The notes beneath the pieces are model-generated. The model worked only from the letters and a program-made list of their open reading frames with translations, was not told the DNA's origin and made no database searches. This document shows positions 39,201 through 50,185 of a DNA stretch of 64,000 nt, one piece after another. The stretch's first letter is position 1. Each line of letters opens with the position of its first letter. Source of the DNA: Lunularia cruciata (lineage: Eukaryota > Streptophyta > Marchantiopsida > Lunulariales > Lunulariaceae); contig OX419762.1 of NCBI GenBank assembly GCA_948567375.1, positions 32,752,608 to 32,816,607 on the forward strand, read 5' to 3'. A program made the position numbers and the translations under genes.

Positions 39201-42200
39201 ATGTACAACTCTAGCCCTCCAATTTTGCGCCATGGTCCTCCTCTGCCATCGTCACAGCAATTCCAACGTTCCTCTTTGCCTCCGGGGGACCCACTATGGC
39301 AGAGGGTGAAATTGCAAGAGCACCTCGCCAGTCTTTTGCAAAATGTCGCTCTTCTAAAATCAATGTGAGTCTGCCTTCACCCTTCACCCGACGTGTTCTG
39401 CTGTGCTGTGTTTTGGTTTGCTTGAACGTTCTCTCTGCTTCATTTTTAACCGGATTAGAGGAGAGTAGGTGATTCTTGCTATACTTCTCTGAGCGCTTAT
39501 GGTGATGTGAGTGAAAAGAATGAACGATAGTTGTTTGCCAGCAGACGCACTTCAATAAGGTGGTATGAACAATTTTACACGGCTGAAGCGTGCACCTGTT
39601 TCAGAGGGAATGAATTGGAGGGTATACGATTATTGCAAGCCCGGCCTGATGTTCATAAGGACGAGTCAGAAGAACGTAAAACTTCCACTGATGAGTCCGC
39701 AACGACCGATCGAACATCCAACCTGGGGTTTGCGTCTGGCCCGGTCGCTGCTCGGAAAGAGCTTGTGCTCAAAGCAGTGGAAGAAAGTTGTAAGGTGTGT
39801 CCAGAGTCGGTATCTTTTACGATACAAGCAGCCAAACAATTGCAGGACATCGTAAAAGTGCAGCTGAAGCCGCTCCAGGAAGTTGTTGATGGAACTGCTG
39901 GGCCAGAAAAAGCAGCCGCTGTCGCAAATCTTTTATCTAGAAGGCGAAAATTGTTACGCAACAGAAGATGGAGAAGTCGGAAAAGAAGACGTGTAGCCGA
40001 GGCCCTACAGAAGGTACTCAAGGTTCAAACTGTGGGAGGTTAGAGGTTTTGGTAACAAATCTTCGGTAGGATGAAGTCTGTAGGTCATTACTATCAGCTG
40101 TTTGCATAAACTTCTTGAAGTCTAGCTCTTAGGTGCATCGGGGTTACAGAGTCAAGGTTAAAAGTGACGTCCAACGAGTACCGAATGCGTTAATGACGCA
40201 AGTCACCGTTGGATGCCTTGCCTGAGTTTTCAGCTATTTCTGCATTTGCAGGAAAGAGACCGCTATGAAGAAGCTGATCGTGAGGCCGATGAATGGAGGG
40301 CGAAAGAAATCGCAAAGTCTATAGCCAAGCGGAAGGTGACATGTCCTCTTGTAGATGGACTTGTTGCTAGAAAGTATTTCCTCGCTAACTTGATGCAATA
40401 CACTCGGCGTGCGCATGACCATTCCATTTTCGTCCTAGTACCAAATCTGTCTTGGCTAGATGCAGCGTTGTTTACTCCCAGACATGGCTCTGTTCTTAGC
40501 AACCTTACATGTTAGCAGCACCTATCTGTGAGGCACGTCCTCCGGGCTTTTCAAGGATTTCCTCATTAATTCGACTTTGAAATTACTGTCTTGACCTATC
40601 GAAGTTTTTGAGGTCTCACATAGCAAGGAATGCAAATTTCAGATGGAGAAGATGAAAGTGCTGGCGAAGAAAAAGGCTAAAGAGGAAAAGGCTAGACGGC
40701 AAGAAGAGGTTGGTTGGTTTCAAATTTTTATCTCATTGGTACAACGCAGCTACTGTACAGGTTAATTTAACGAGTTCTGTATTCCATGGCTCAATATACT
40801 GCAGGAAAATAGTGTGGATAAGGAAAGTTGCGGTTCATGACCCAATTTATTTGCTTGAGTATATTTTTGGACTAAAAAATCTTTGCATTGTCAATCCTAG
40901 ATGGATATGGTTACTCTAGTGGAGAAGCTGCACGAACTGAGAGTTCTTCGTATTGCCAAGTTGAAGAAACAAGGTTTTGAAGTTTTTGAGGTGTCACATA
41001 GCATGTTTAAAAATAATACACCACTCCTTGATAGAGTTGCAAATGCTCCTCGTCTTTCCGTCTCGCTGTTCATGTGTTGATAGCGTGTTCAAGATGGAAG
41101 TTGGAGTTCACTTTAGAAGAAAGTAGGTCTGCAGATTGAGTCTATCTAACAGGGTTGTACATAAATTACTATGATAACTTGACTAAGCTGCCTGCCAGAT
41201 CTTGAGTCGGATGGTGGTTGTGTTAGATATTTGAGCTCATCAACCTGGGAGATCTAAATTTTCTTCTCAACAGGTCGCTTCTTTCCTGAGGAGGATGACC
41301 AATTGATGGAAAGAGTCAAAGCAGTGGTGGCGGAGGAAGAACGCCAAGCTGCTTCAGCAGCCAACACGAATGCAGCTGCCACTGCCATATTAAATGCGGA
41401 GGAAGCCAGAAAGGCTGCTACTGGTTTAGCAAGTTCTTCCAAAGTCGAAGGCACTGAAGAACCTTGGCGTTTGTCTGTCAATGTACCGAGTTCGGGTATG
41501 CCGGACACTGAAAATATTCTTGACAGCAGCTCGAACAGGAGTGCGAATGCTGGTAAAGTCGGTGATAGCCTAGCTCAAAATCGACCTAACAAACAAAGGA
41601 ATGGCTTGCTTGAAGGATACGAAGGACTCTCAGCTGCGTTTCAACATTATTATCTTGGGAGCAATTTCAACATGGGAACATTGATTGAGGTATGGTCCAT
41701 TCTTTACGAGGGAGAATGGTATGGAGCTCTACTCTGACCGTAATTATTTAAGCCCTTCTCATAAATGTGCAGTTATTGCTGAACAGGTTGGACGGACTCT
41801 CTAATCATGTTGAAGTTCTTACGGTGATTCACCATCTACCGGTTTGATTGGTCGTTTTCTTTTAGTACAGACAGAATTTCAACTTCACTGTTCTAATCAT
41901 ACAGTACTGGATTGTATATTCAGGTTAGACAAGGTTGGGACGCGTTCATTATGCCGGGAGGCAGGTATGTGACACTCCCATCATATTCCATTGCAGTGAT
42001 GTACGAAGATACTGCCGCATTTAATAAGAAGTAGCCATGATATGCCTGATCTTACAGGGTTGATGCTGATAGAGATTGAAAGGAGTACGAGTTAGCTAAG
42101 TTTTGCAGAAGATCCTATAATGGTTATCTAGTCATTTGCAAGATGAAGAGCTTCGAAATGCTTAACACAAGCGAATTGATGGAATTGGTCCGAGCTCGTT

Positions 42201-42441
42201 GCTCAGAAGATATGTTCCTACTTTTAGGCCGAGAGGATAATGCTTTTAATTACTGGCTTCGAGTAGCGAAGTCTACAATGTTGACTTGGTGTGTTAGTTC
42301 CAATCTCGTAATCCGTTAAACATATGTAGCAGCCGTATCCCGCAACATTGGGTTGAAGCTCCACCATCTTCAGATGCAGCATGGGCTTCATACCTTGTAA
42401 AGCCAAGGCCCAAGAAAAGATGCAGGCGAACAGTGCAGTAA
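39201..42441 (+). CDS. U11/U12 snRNP 59K-like protein (PDCD7 family)
   Basis: The gene encodes a component of the U11/U12 di-snRNP of the minor (U12) spliceosome. I join eight exons: 39201-39364, 39605-40013, 40252-40335, 40643-40708, 40901-40973, 41274-41689, 41924-41964 and 42333-42441. All introns are GT-AG, all phases agree, and the product is 453 residues. The N-terminus is proline/serine-rich and followed by PLWQRVKLQEHL. The middle is a charged coiled coil with a very basic RRWRSRKRRRV patch. Then come the family hallmark GRFFPEEDDQLMERV...EEEERQA, AAFQHYYLGSNFNMGTLIE, GWDAFIMPGGSRIPQHWVEAPP and WASYLV near the C-terminus. None of its own introns looks U12-type. Acts in the nucleus. 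Confidence 0.88.
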
Positions 42442-42564
42442 AAGGCCTTGGTGAGGTGAGCCAAAAGGGTCTGTTCGCAAATCTGAACACGATACAGTTA
42501 AACGGTTGTTTTTCTGACTTCCCTCCGGGAGTGGTTTATTCCGTTTGAGACAACAGTTATTGCA

Positions 42565-42819
42565 GCTAAGGAGGTCCTAAGACCAGAAGCTGTTCTTCCG
42601 CAGGTCTTTCCGGTTACGAGGCCAGGAGCTTGTGAAGAGTTTTCCAGTTCAGCACCGGAACATGAAGCAGTAAATCGTCAGCTTAAATCTAGTGGTCGGT
42701 ACTGTTTAGGCCAACATGTGAAGGGCGGGGAGCTATTTCCTTCTCGTCCGCCTGTTTTGAAGGTAGGGGAACAAACTTCATATGGGTTCAGACTTCCAGT
42801 CAAACACTTGGAACTGTGA
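42565..42819 (+). other. Possible orphan exon (85 open codons)
   Basis: An open frame without ATG begins right after an acceptor-like TTATTGCAG and ends in TGA at 42817. It lies 120 bp past the 59K stop, so it may be an alternative 3' exon of that gene, part of its 3' untranslated region, or chance. I recognise no domain. Confidence 0.2.
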
Positions 42820-45129
42820 GCATGGTTTTGAGCTAATTCTCCTTTCTTCTAACCATCTTGTTGCACCTCGTAGGTATGAGCATCCGCTGTAAAGCTGTAA
42901 ATATCGTTCCCTGGTTTAGTTCGACAACCTACAGTGAGGCTATCTAGTCGCTGGATCGCCGGTGAATGTGTATAGATGCTCCATTCTTCCCTCTCAAGAA
43001 TCAATTTTTATTGCTTTTTTACTTTCAGTCCTTTCGAGTATAGCATTGAGCATATCTATGGGACTGAACCTGCTTTTTACTACAGGACATCCAACAAACT
43101 GAAATTGCAAAGACATTTTTAGAGGAGGATGTAGCGAACACTCCTGCAGGAAGGTTGTAAATGTTGACACCTAAATTGTAAACAGCTATGACAGGAACGT
43201 TGATAGCTAGCGAGTTATCTGACATTAGTAGCAGAATGTTGACAGATTACTACAAAGATTGTATCTGACAACCCTCATGTCGTCGCGAAGTATCGCTGAG
43301 GCAGGCTGAGCTACTAAAGAACGAAGTAACGAGGAAAGAGAAGCTGGTGGTAACTTTCTGTTGTCGAACATCAAACCTCTACTGAAGAGGGACGTGAGCC
43401 CAGACTTCTGTTACCTCGATGAATAGTTTCATACACCTGAAACCGGCAAGCAACTAGATCCTGTTGTTTTCATCAGTAAGCACTCCCGTTGCTTCCTCAC
43501 CACCGAACTCAAAATACTGTAGAGACCTATCTGTTTAAGTTGTTTTGGGGCTTATCTGCTTGTAGGTTCTGCCTTGTAGGTTTCGCCTTTGAAGATAGTA
43601 TTACGATGCGAAAATGGCTGGTCGACTCGTTTTTCTCCTTAACCAGCGTGGTTTTAGCGTGTAGATCTCTTTTATTGTAACCCGTTCGTGGGCTTCTCTG
43701 TTGTCGGAAGTATAAGCATGACATGCTCTTGAACTGGATGTACCAGCAGCAAATTATATCTTATGGTAGTCGAATAATTCCTTACTGCCAAACAGATATA
43801 AGGATAATAAGGACCAAGGGATTCTTTACATTATAGTAGATTTAGTCTTTAGTTCGTGTATACACGGTGATATGTAGGTTCTTGAGACATTATTCCCTGA
43901 GAGAAAATTCTCTGCGGGACGAAATCAAGTCTTTACATTTTTCTTCAGAATGTCACAATGGCTATGTTAAGCACCCGTCATGATCGGTGCATAGTAGGTG
44001 ATGAGAAGCTTTCGGAGGTTTCTGTCTGTTCCTTGTGGCATTCAGCAATTCTTTCACTTTGGATTGAATTCAGTATCACATTGGTACCTTCATGATGCGC
44101 TTCTCTTACGTCGAGGACTTCTTCTGTGTGCAAGGGCTTTCTCTTCTTGAAGAGTTATGACAATCTTCAGGTCGCCTGAATCTACGGGTATTAACAATGT
44201 CTGAGAGGGTGAGACGATAGCGATAGTGTCACATGGAGGTGTCTGAAGCATGCATCAAAGGGCCCACGTAGAAACTGATACAGCATGAACGCTTTCGTAG
44301 ATAAAATCCGTGTAGATAGCTCTTCCTTTCTGTCCGAGTCGTGTACGCGGATCTTAGTAAACCTCTTAACAGTTCTTACCAATATTTGGCTTTCGCATGC
44401 CTTTATTCCAGATAGGGATCTCATGGGGCTTAGCAGCATCCTCGGCGCTTCAATCAAATGGACGGACGAGGAAACGGAATCATTTTAGTATGTAGAATCG
44501 CAACAGAATAGTATACGGTGGTTCACAAGAGAGGTGATTTCATGATTGGTCCCCTTCAGACATGGACGTAAGTATTGGGAGTTGTGTGCAGCTGGGACCA
44601 TCTCGTTGACTACATCAGGAAAAGGCTGCCCAAGCTGACAGAAACCTGAACATTTGTGCCCGCCAAACGTGGACTTTCGCCCATGCGGTGAATCCCCCAA
44701 GCGAAACTAATTGGACTCGTCTTCCGCGCTTTGTACCAAACATGTTTGTGACGAGACGATGGAGGCATGGAACATACACGAGTACTGGTTTCTCGGAACG
44801 ACGATCTTGCAACGAAGGTCATGGGAATGTCTCTACAAGGATAATGAGCCGAAATTCTCAGGGAATGTTCCGAGTGTAACTTCCGTCGTGAAGTTAAACA
44901 ATAAAGAATTTCAAAAGGGCACGTAAAGATTTCGTAACTCGTTTCCGCAAAGCGTTTTATGTATGGTCCCATAAAACTTTACGGCGCATGTAATAAGGTG
45001 AGCTATGAAAATTCGCCACTCAACCCATTCTCCTTAAATCGTTATATGGGTAGCAGGATCTTACGGTTGATGAATATGCAATTTAGTCAATCCCATTAGG
45101 GGTTTCCATTTTAGCCATTTTATGGAAGA
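42820..45129. other. Intergenic stretch, nothing firm
   Basis: About 2.3 kb with only short frames, such as 120 codons on the minus strand at 44610-44972 and 67 codons on the plus strand at 44285. No family match or splice pattern supports them. I see no repeat here. Confidence 0.4.
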
Positions 45130-45690
45130 AAAGGGTGATCGTGTAGAAAACACTAAGGACAGGAAGACCCCACCAAGCGTACAAGGGTGAGACAAAACAA
45201 GTAAAATGGGGCTAAGCCCCAATAGTGTCGGAATGAAAAATCTGCACTATTGCACTTAAGATATCCAAGCTATGCAAGATGTACTGTCTACAAACAATTG
45301 GAGCATCATAAGAAACATCACATAGTGTGATTGTTCTCTTATAGATTGGATTAGCCATTGTCTTCTATAGAGCAATGGACACACATTGTCTGATGGACAT
45401 ACGTTGTCTAAAATATATTACAAAATATGAGAGTGAAAGTGATATCCTTTGTGCCTAACAGAGTAAGCTCTCATGCAAATATGTCTAGTGTTATATCCAT
45501 TACTCCATATAACTCCAAGGCTAGAGGAACAAAGAGGTTACACCCGTTGCATACTCCTATACTTGGAGACTTTATGAGTTACTGATGCACTCGCTGCCCA
45601 TCCAGGAGGATGGGTAATCATTCCTTTTGAAATTGTATGACACGGAGGGTTCCTAACGATGACATCCACTATTGTCACCTTGTTTCAATC
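45130..45690 (+). repeat. R repeat, long copy 2
   Basis: The copy begins AAAGGGTGATCGTGTAG and is homologous to 36721-37440, with many C-to-T-like differences that suggest age and methylation. It has the GGGGCTAAGCCCC palindrome intact near 45206. No ORF is present. Confidence 0.6.
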
Positions 45691-46571
45691 AAGCTTACAC
45701 CCAAGTAGAATGCAAATTCTTTTACATAGCAAATCTTGTTGAATTTAATCTTCAGATGAAGGTAATCATGTACAAAAGACTAAAAACTATAATCAGATTG
45801 ACATCATTACAAGATTTGCCATCATTTGCATGCACGAGGTTGAGTTCAACTTGACAATGTATTGTACGATAGCATATCAAATGTATTAACTTTGCGTAAT
45901 GCGGTGGCGAAGAGCAGTATCTATCTCACCAAACTATATTGTGGTAAGATATTAGTGGCAAGGAGTCCACCCACGGAATTCGTAATCATTCCATAACCTT
46001 TCTTAGTGTAGCAAAGTAAATTAGTTAAGCGACTAACAATGGTCTATTTTCTCCTTTTTCTATGAAAAACACGAACTTATTTTCTACACCACCTGTACAC
46101 TTCCAATATGAAGTAATGATTTTTGAGTCTTCTAAGTCCCCTACAACACGTGATAGTTTTCCATGATCGTTTACATAATTGACAATTTTGCTATTACTTT
46201 TTCTAAGACTATATATATAACTAATAGGTGGAGGGGGCGGGATATGACCTCACCCGCATAATCATCTCGTAAACAAGAGAATTTAAACCTCTAGATACTT
46301 TCCCTCAATAATGTGGAAAATAAGGAATCTATTTCATTACACCATCTCACGTGTTCGACATCTAAGTATTGAGTTTACTGCAAGACTATCTCTCCAAATT
46401 TCCTATTGTGTCTTGCAATCAATAAATATAGATGGAGAAGAGTTTACCAATACACCCGCTATGTTTACAGCTTCTACCTAAACACGATTCTCTAATCATG
46501 CATTACTTGACATAATTTGAGTTTTCTCTGGTAGGATTCTATTCATCCGTTTTGAAACTACATTTTGATAG
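45691..46571. other. AT-rich spacer, nothing recognised
   Basis: An AT-rich stretch with a TATATATATAAC run near 46210 but no ORF or repeat that I can assign. Confidence 0.35.
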
Positions 46572-46699
46572 TTAGGGAATACCAAGATTAGAAAAATGGT
46601 TATGTTGCCCCATACAGTATCTCTTAAGCATGCTCCCAAGGATAAGCTTCCAACGGGCGAAAAACAATGAGTGAAAAAAATTAACCCGGGAACTTATTC

Positions 46700-46856
46700 G
46701 ATTGTTCCCATCTTCGTATATGTCTATATTGGCTAAGGACCACGTAACCGTCTCCATCATCAGGGAGTCACTTCCACCCAACAAAGCATCCAATAGTGCC
46801 CCAAGAGCACCGGGAAAATGCAGAATCTGCTTGGCATCGGCCTCATAAGACATCAC
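46700..46856 (-). pseudogene. Possible armadillo-repeat gene fragment
   Basis: On the minus strand about 52 codons resemble one armadillo-type repeat: KQILHFPGALGALLDALL, METVTWSLANI, YEDGNN. The frame continues to 46572 with unlike sequence, and no flanking exons are visible. It looks like a captured or leftover exon. The match is from general pattern only. Confidence 0.3.
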
Positions 46857-48227
46857 CCGTGACTATTCTGAAGACAGATCATGACCCCAACTAGAGATAT
46901 GTATCCCAATCAATTGTAAGCATGGCATGGGGAGGATTCAGTCTGCTGTAATACAGAAAAAGTTTCATGTAGAGGAACTCAGAGTAAGTTTCAATATGCC
47001 CTTGTGGACTAAGTATTGGTTGAATTGATGTGCAGTATTTCTGAGACTATTTTGAAACTAATTGATTGCAACTCATTCCAATTAAAGTCCTCCAAATTGG
47101 TCTTACAGTGGATGGTACGAATTTGGGTTTTTGGTGGTAGTCATTGCGGTTTTCACCACAGCCAGCGAATAGGTGTCTTCTTTGTGAGTTTGTCAAATCA
47201 CGTTTATGACCATAACTAATGTCCAGTCACGGGAACTAAGACTTCACCAGAAGCCCATGAACACTAATCTCTTGACAAAAATGAGTACAGCGGTTTGGGT
47301 TCGCTGTCGGAGCAACCATGTAATGGAAACGCTGTTGTCTACTGCTCATTAATCCAGACAATCGTCTTGGAATTGAACGCGCAGAAGTGCATGAGAACGG
47401 TGATTTCCTTGTTTGATGGATTAAAAGGTCATAAAATTCCGTTTCAAATAATCCCACATCGAGTATGACAAAATTTGCACTTGGGAATACCCATCACCAC
47501 ACTTCCAACGTTAACCGTTCTAGAATCCACTACATCCAGAATGTGACATGAGACTCTAATTTGATATGGCTGAGATTTCAATAAATAGTGCTTTTATTTC
47601 ACAGAGTTACTCGTTGAAATGCTTCCAGATTATTGATTACGTGAACATGCTTTAGATCTTTATCTGGAAAGACAAATGGCCACGACAGGAAAGAATAATT
47701 GTTCTGAAAGTAGGTTCATGGATTCTGAAGTCCTCATGACTACCATTGCATAGCTGTTCGTGGAAATAGGTTGCGAAGTTATCCTATCCAACGACAGAAT
47801 CAGTCAACAAGACCGCAGAAACAGCACACAATATCTGGTCGTTTCAAGGACTGCGTGAGTACCTAGTTATAATAGGAAATGCTCGAGCAATGCCGTCGAC
47901 GTTTCACACGAACTGTACTGCCATAGCGAGTTTGACGAGAAAACCACTTTACTTGTTTGACTTGAATACGAGCACACTGTGCACTAACAGCTGCGATATG
48001 CAGCTGTTTGCTCAATAATGGCATCATGTCAACGAAAACTCTTGAGAGCCATCTCTTGGATTTCATCATAAGAAGTTGGTGTCGGTATTTCCCAACTTGA
48101 ACGCACTTAATGGATCAGGCCAAAATCATAAATGAAATGTTCAATATCTGAACCAACAAGTGGAAGTATGCAACTTCTTTGTCTGTATAATCAAACTCTG
48201 TCCGGGTGACGTGAGCTTCGCCATCCG
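46857..48227. other. Intergenic spacer, nothing recognised
   Basis: About 1.4 kb with short frames only (for example 47236-47457 and 47863-48069, minus strand), none with family features. Confidence 0.35.
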
Positions 48228-48354
48228 AAATATAGCCTAGGTAACACGGGGCTTAGCCCCATGTTACCTCCTACGTTTTATCCTTGTACGGCTTGATGGG
48301 GTCTTCCCATCCTTCTTGTTATCCTACGCGGTCGCCTTTCTGTAAATATAGCCT
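48228..48354 (-). mobile_element. 105-bp R-family insertion with 11-bp target duplication
   Basis: A 105-bp insert (48239-48343) is bounded by AAATATAGCCT on both sides (48228-48238, 48344-48354). On the minus strand it starts ACAGAAAGGCGACCGCGTAG, matching the start of the other R copies. It ends in a near-perfect hairpin built from GGTAACA, GGGGCT, AGCCCC and TGTTACC. A long target duplication and small size suggest LINE-type insertion of a short RNA. Confidence 0.75.
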
Positions 48355-50185
48355 TAGTATCTCATAAGAAAAATCACCGACTTCGCGTATAAAGGCACGA
48401 AAACTTGATTACTCTGTTAGAGATAGGGAAAGAGAAGTATGACATCTACCCGTCACTGTGCGAGTCTGGAATCATCCATTGCGTTAACATACAGCGGTCA
48501 ACATATTTTGTCAACCAGTGGCTAGTACGGCCAGTAAGCCTGGTCGCAAGAACCTGAGGCCATCATAAACGCCGACCAGTCGAGGAAGAAAACTCCAAAG
48601 TGAAAAGCGACAAGCATATCCGAAGGCAGTTCCTAGGGGGGTTACGTCATGTGTTGAATGTGATGAAATAGCTCTAGTTTACAATATGATGCTCGTGCGC
48701 CTTCTATCGTCTATGCGGGCATTGGAAATGATTCTTACTTTTTATTGCATGTATGAACGTGTGTCTATAAGATGGTCGGGATTTTCGATGTGTCATAAAT
48801 TTGTGATCTGTCTTACCCAAATGTGTAGCAGTGTTGGAAAGTCGTTGCTGTGCACTGTCGTATTGCTTTTCACGAGACCATCGACGTTACTACAAAGAGT
48901 CTTGGGTACTCACGCCATATGTTCTTTCGTTCTTTCTCCTGAGATGTCTGAGACTCGAAATACTGGCTTCATCACTAGAATCTAGGGGATTCCATGACTG
49001 AGATTTCTGACTGCACAAATTCTAGATCTCCTGCCGCTGTGTTCTGTGAATGTATCCTCGATTTGGAGAGTGTAATGGTAACACAGAAAAAGAAACAGAC
49101 AAAAAAATGACCGTTTCTGCTTACTAAATCCTTGAACTAATGTAGAGTAACCATTGTTTTCATGAGCTAGGTAGGAAGAGGTAAAGAACCACAAATTCTG
49201 CAACGTCTTACGTACTGTGATCATATTGTTAGCTTTCCCCTGCAAAATCATAACTTGCATTTGATCAGACAAGATGCGAGCCCAGTGATATTGATCTGTA
49301 TTCAGATTTTGGACCTCTGGTCGCTACGAGTTAGCCATAGGGTCAAGTTGAGAAGACGTGCTTGCCTCGGAGGTGACATGAAGTGCATCAGGAAAGCTTT
49401 ACTGCCGCCTCGGTTCTTACCACCGGTAAGTTCTCTCATACATCCAGCTAATAAGCTCTTCCGAATCACTATGTTAAGTTCCTTGTGATCAATTCATCCG
49501 TTTAGACAGTGTCTGGAAATCTTAGACATAAGTATAGCTCTACATGGAGAATCGAAGGATGTTGGTCGTGTCATCATGAGATCAAAGCGATCAAAAGAAC
49601 CTTGGTCCTTTTTCTGTGATATGCGTCCCAAGAGAGGTCGGCAGCCAATGATCATGCAAATAGCATAATTATCTGTGTAGTGTTTTAGTCCAATACTAAT
49701 CCAAAGCTTGTGATTCGAGGCAAATTAGCAAATTAGCACCAATACTTCGAAGGACGCGTATAAACATAATCATTTATAATGAGCTGATGTATATTAGTTT
49801 CCTCCTACATCTTTTGTCGTTCATCGAGTTTGAGGCCTAAGTTTCAGCTCAGCTGGCTCATTCGTTAATGGTTTCCCTCCCCTAAATCGTTCGATTCTTC
49901 GGCTAATTGAGTCCATTTTCTTTACGGGAAAGCTTTGAAGGCTTTCTGGTCTTCTTTGTCCTGCAAAATCTTCACGCACGTCCCGCACGTAGATCCATGG
50001 TCCGAGATAGAAAGGAACTTCTTGAGCTTCTAATGTAGCACTGCAGCAAGACCTTTGCTGCTTATAATTCGAAGCATCCACCATCTATCTCCTAATCCCA
50101 GGTATCGTCTCTCATACTAAAGTATGCTACTCAAAAACTTGGAATTCGACTTCGGCACACTGACTTCATCACCCTCTCCTTGCAG
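48355..50185. other. Spacer and possible 5' region of the kelch gene
   Basis: No firm gene is present. The last part (about 49800-50100) may be the 5' untranslated region of the kelch gene: a possible donor CCCAG|GTATCG at 50100 pairs with the acceptor at 50185. I could not find a convincing start codon there. Confidence 0.35.

Noticed and set aside
44610-44972. Minus-strand frame of 120 codons
   Set aside because: It has no recognised motif, no splice or promoter support, and unremarkable composition; a frame this long is plausible by chance.
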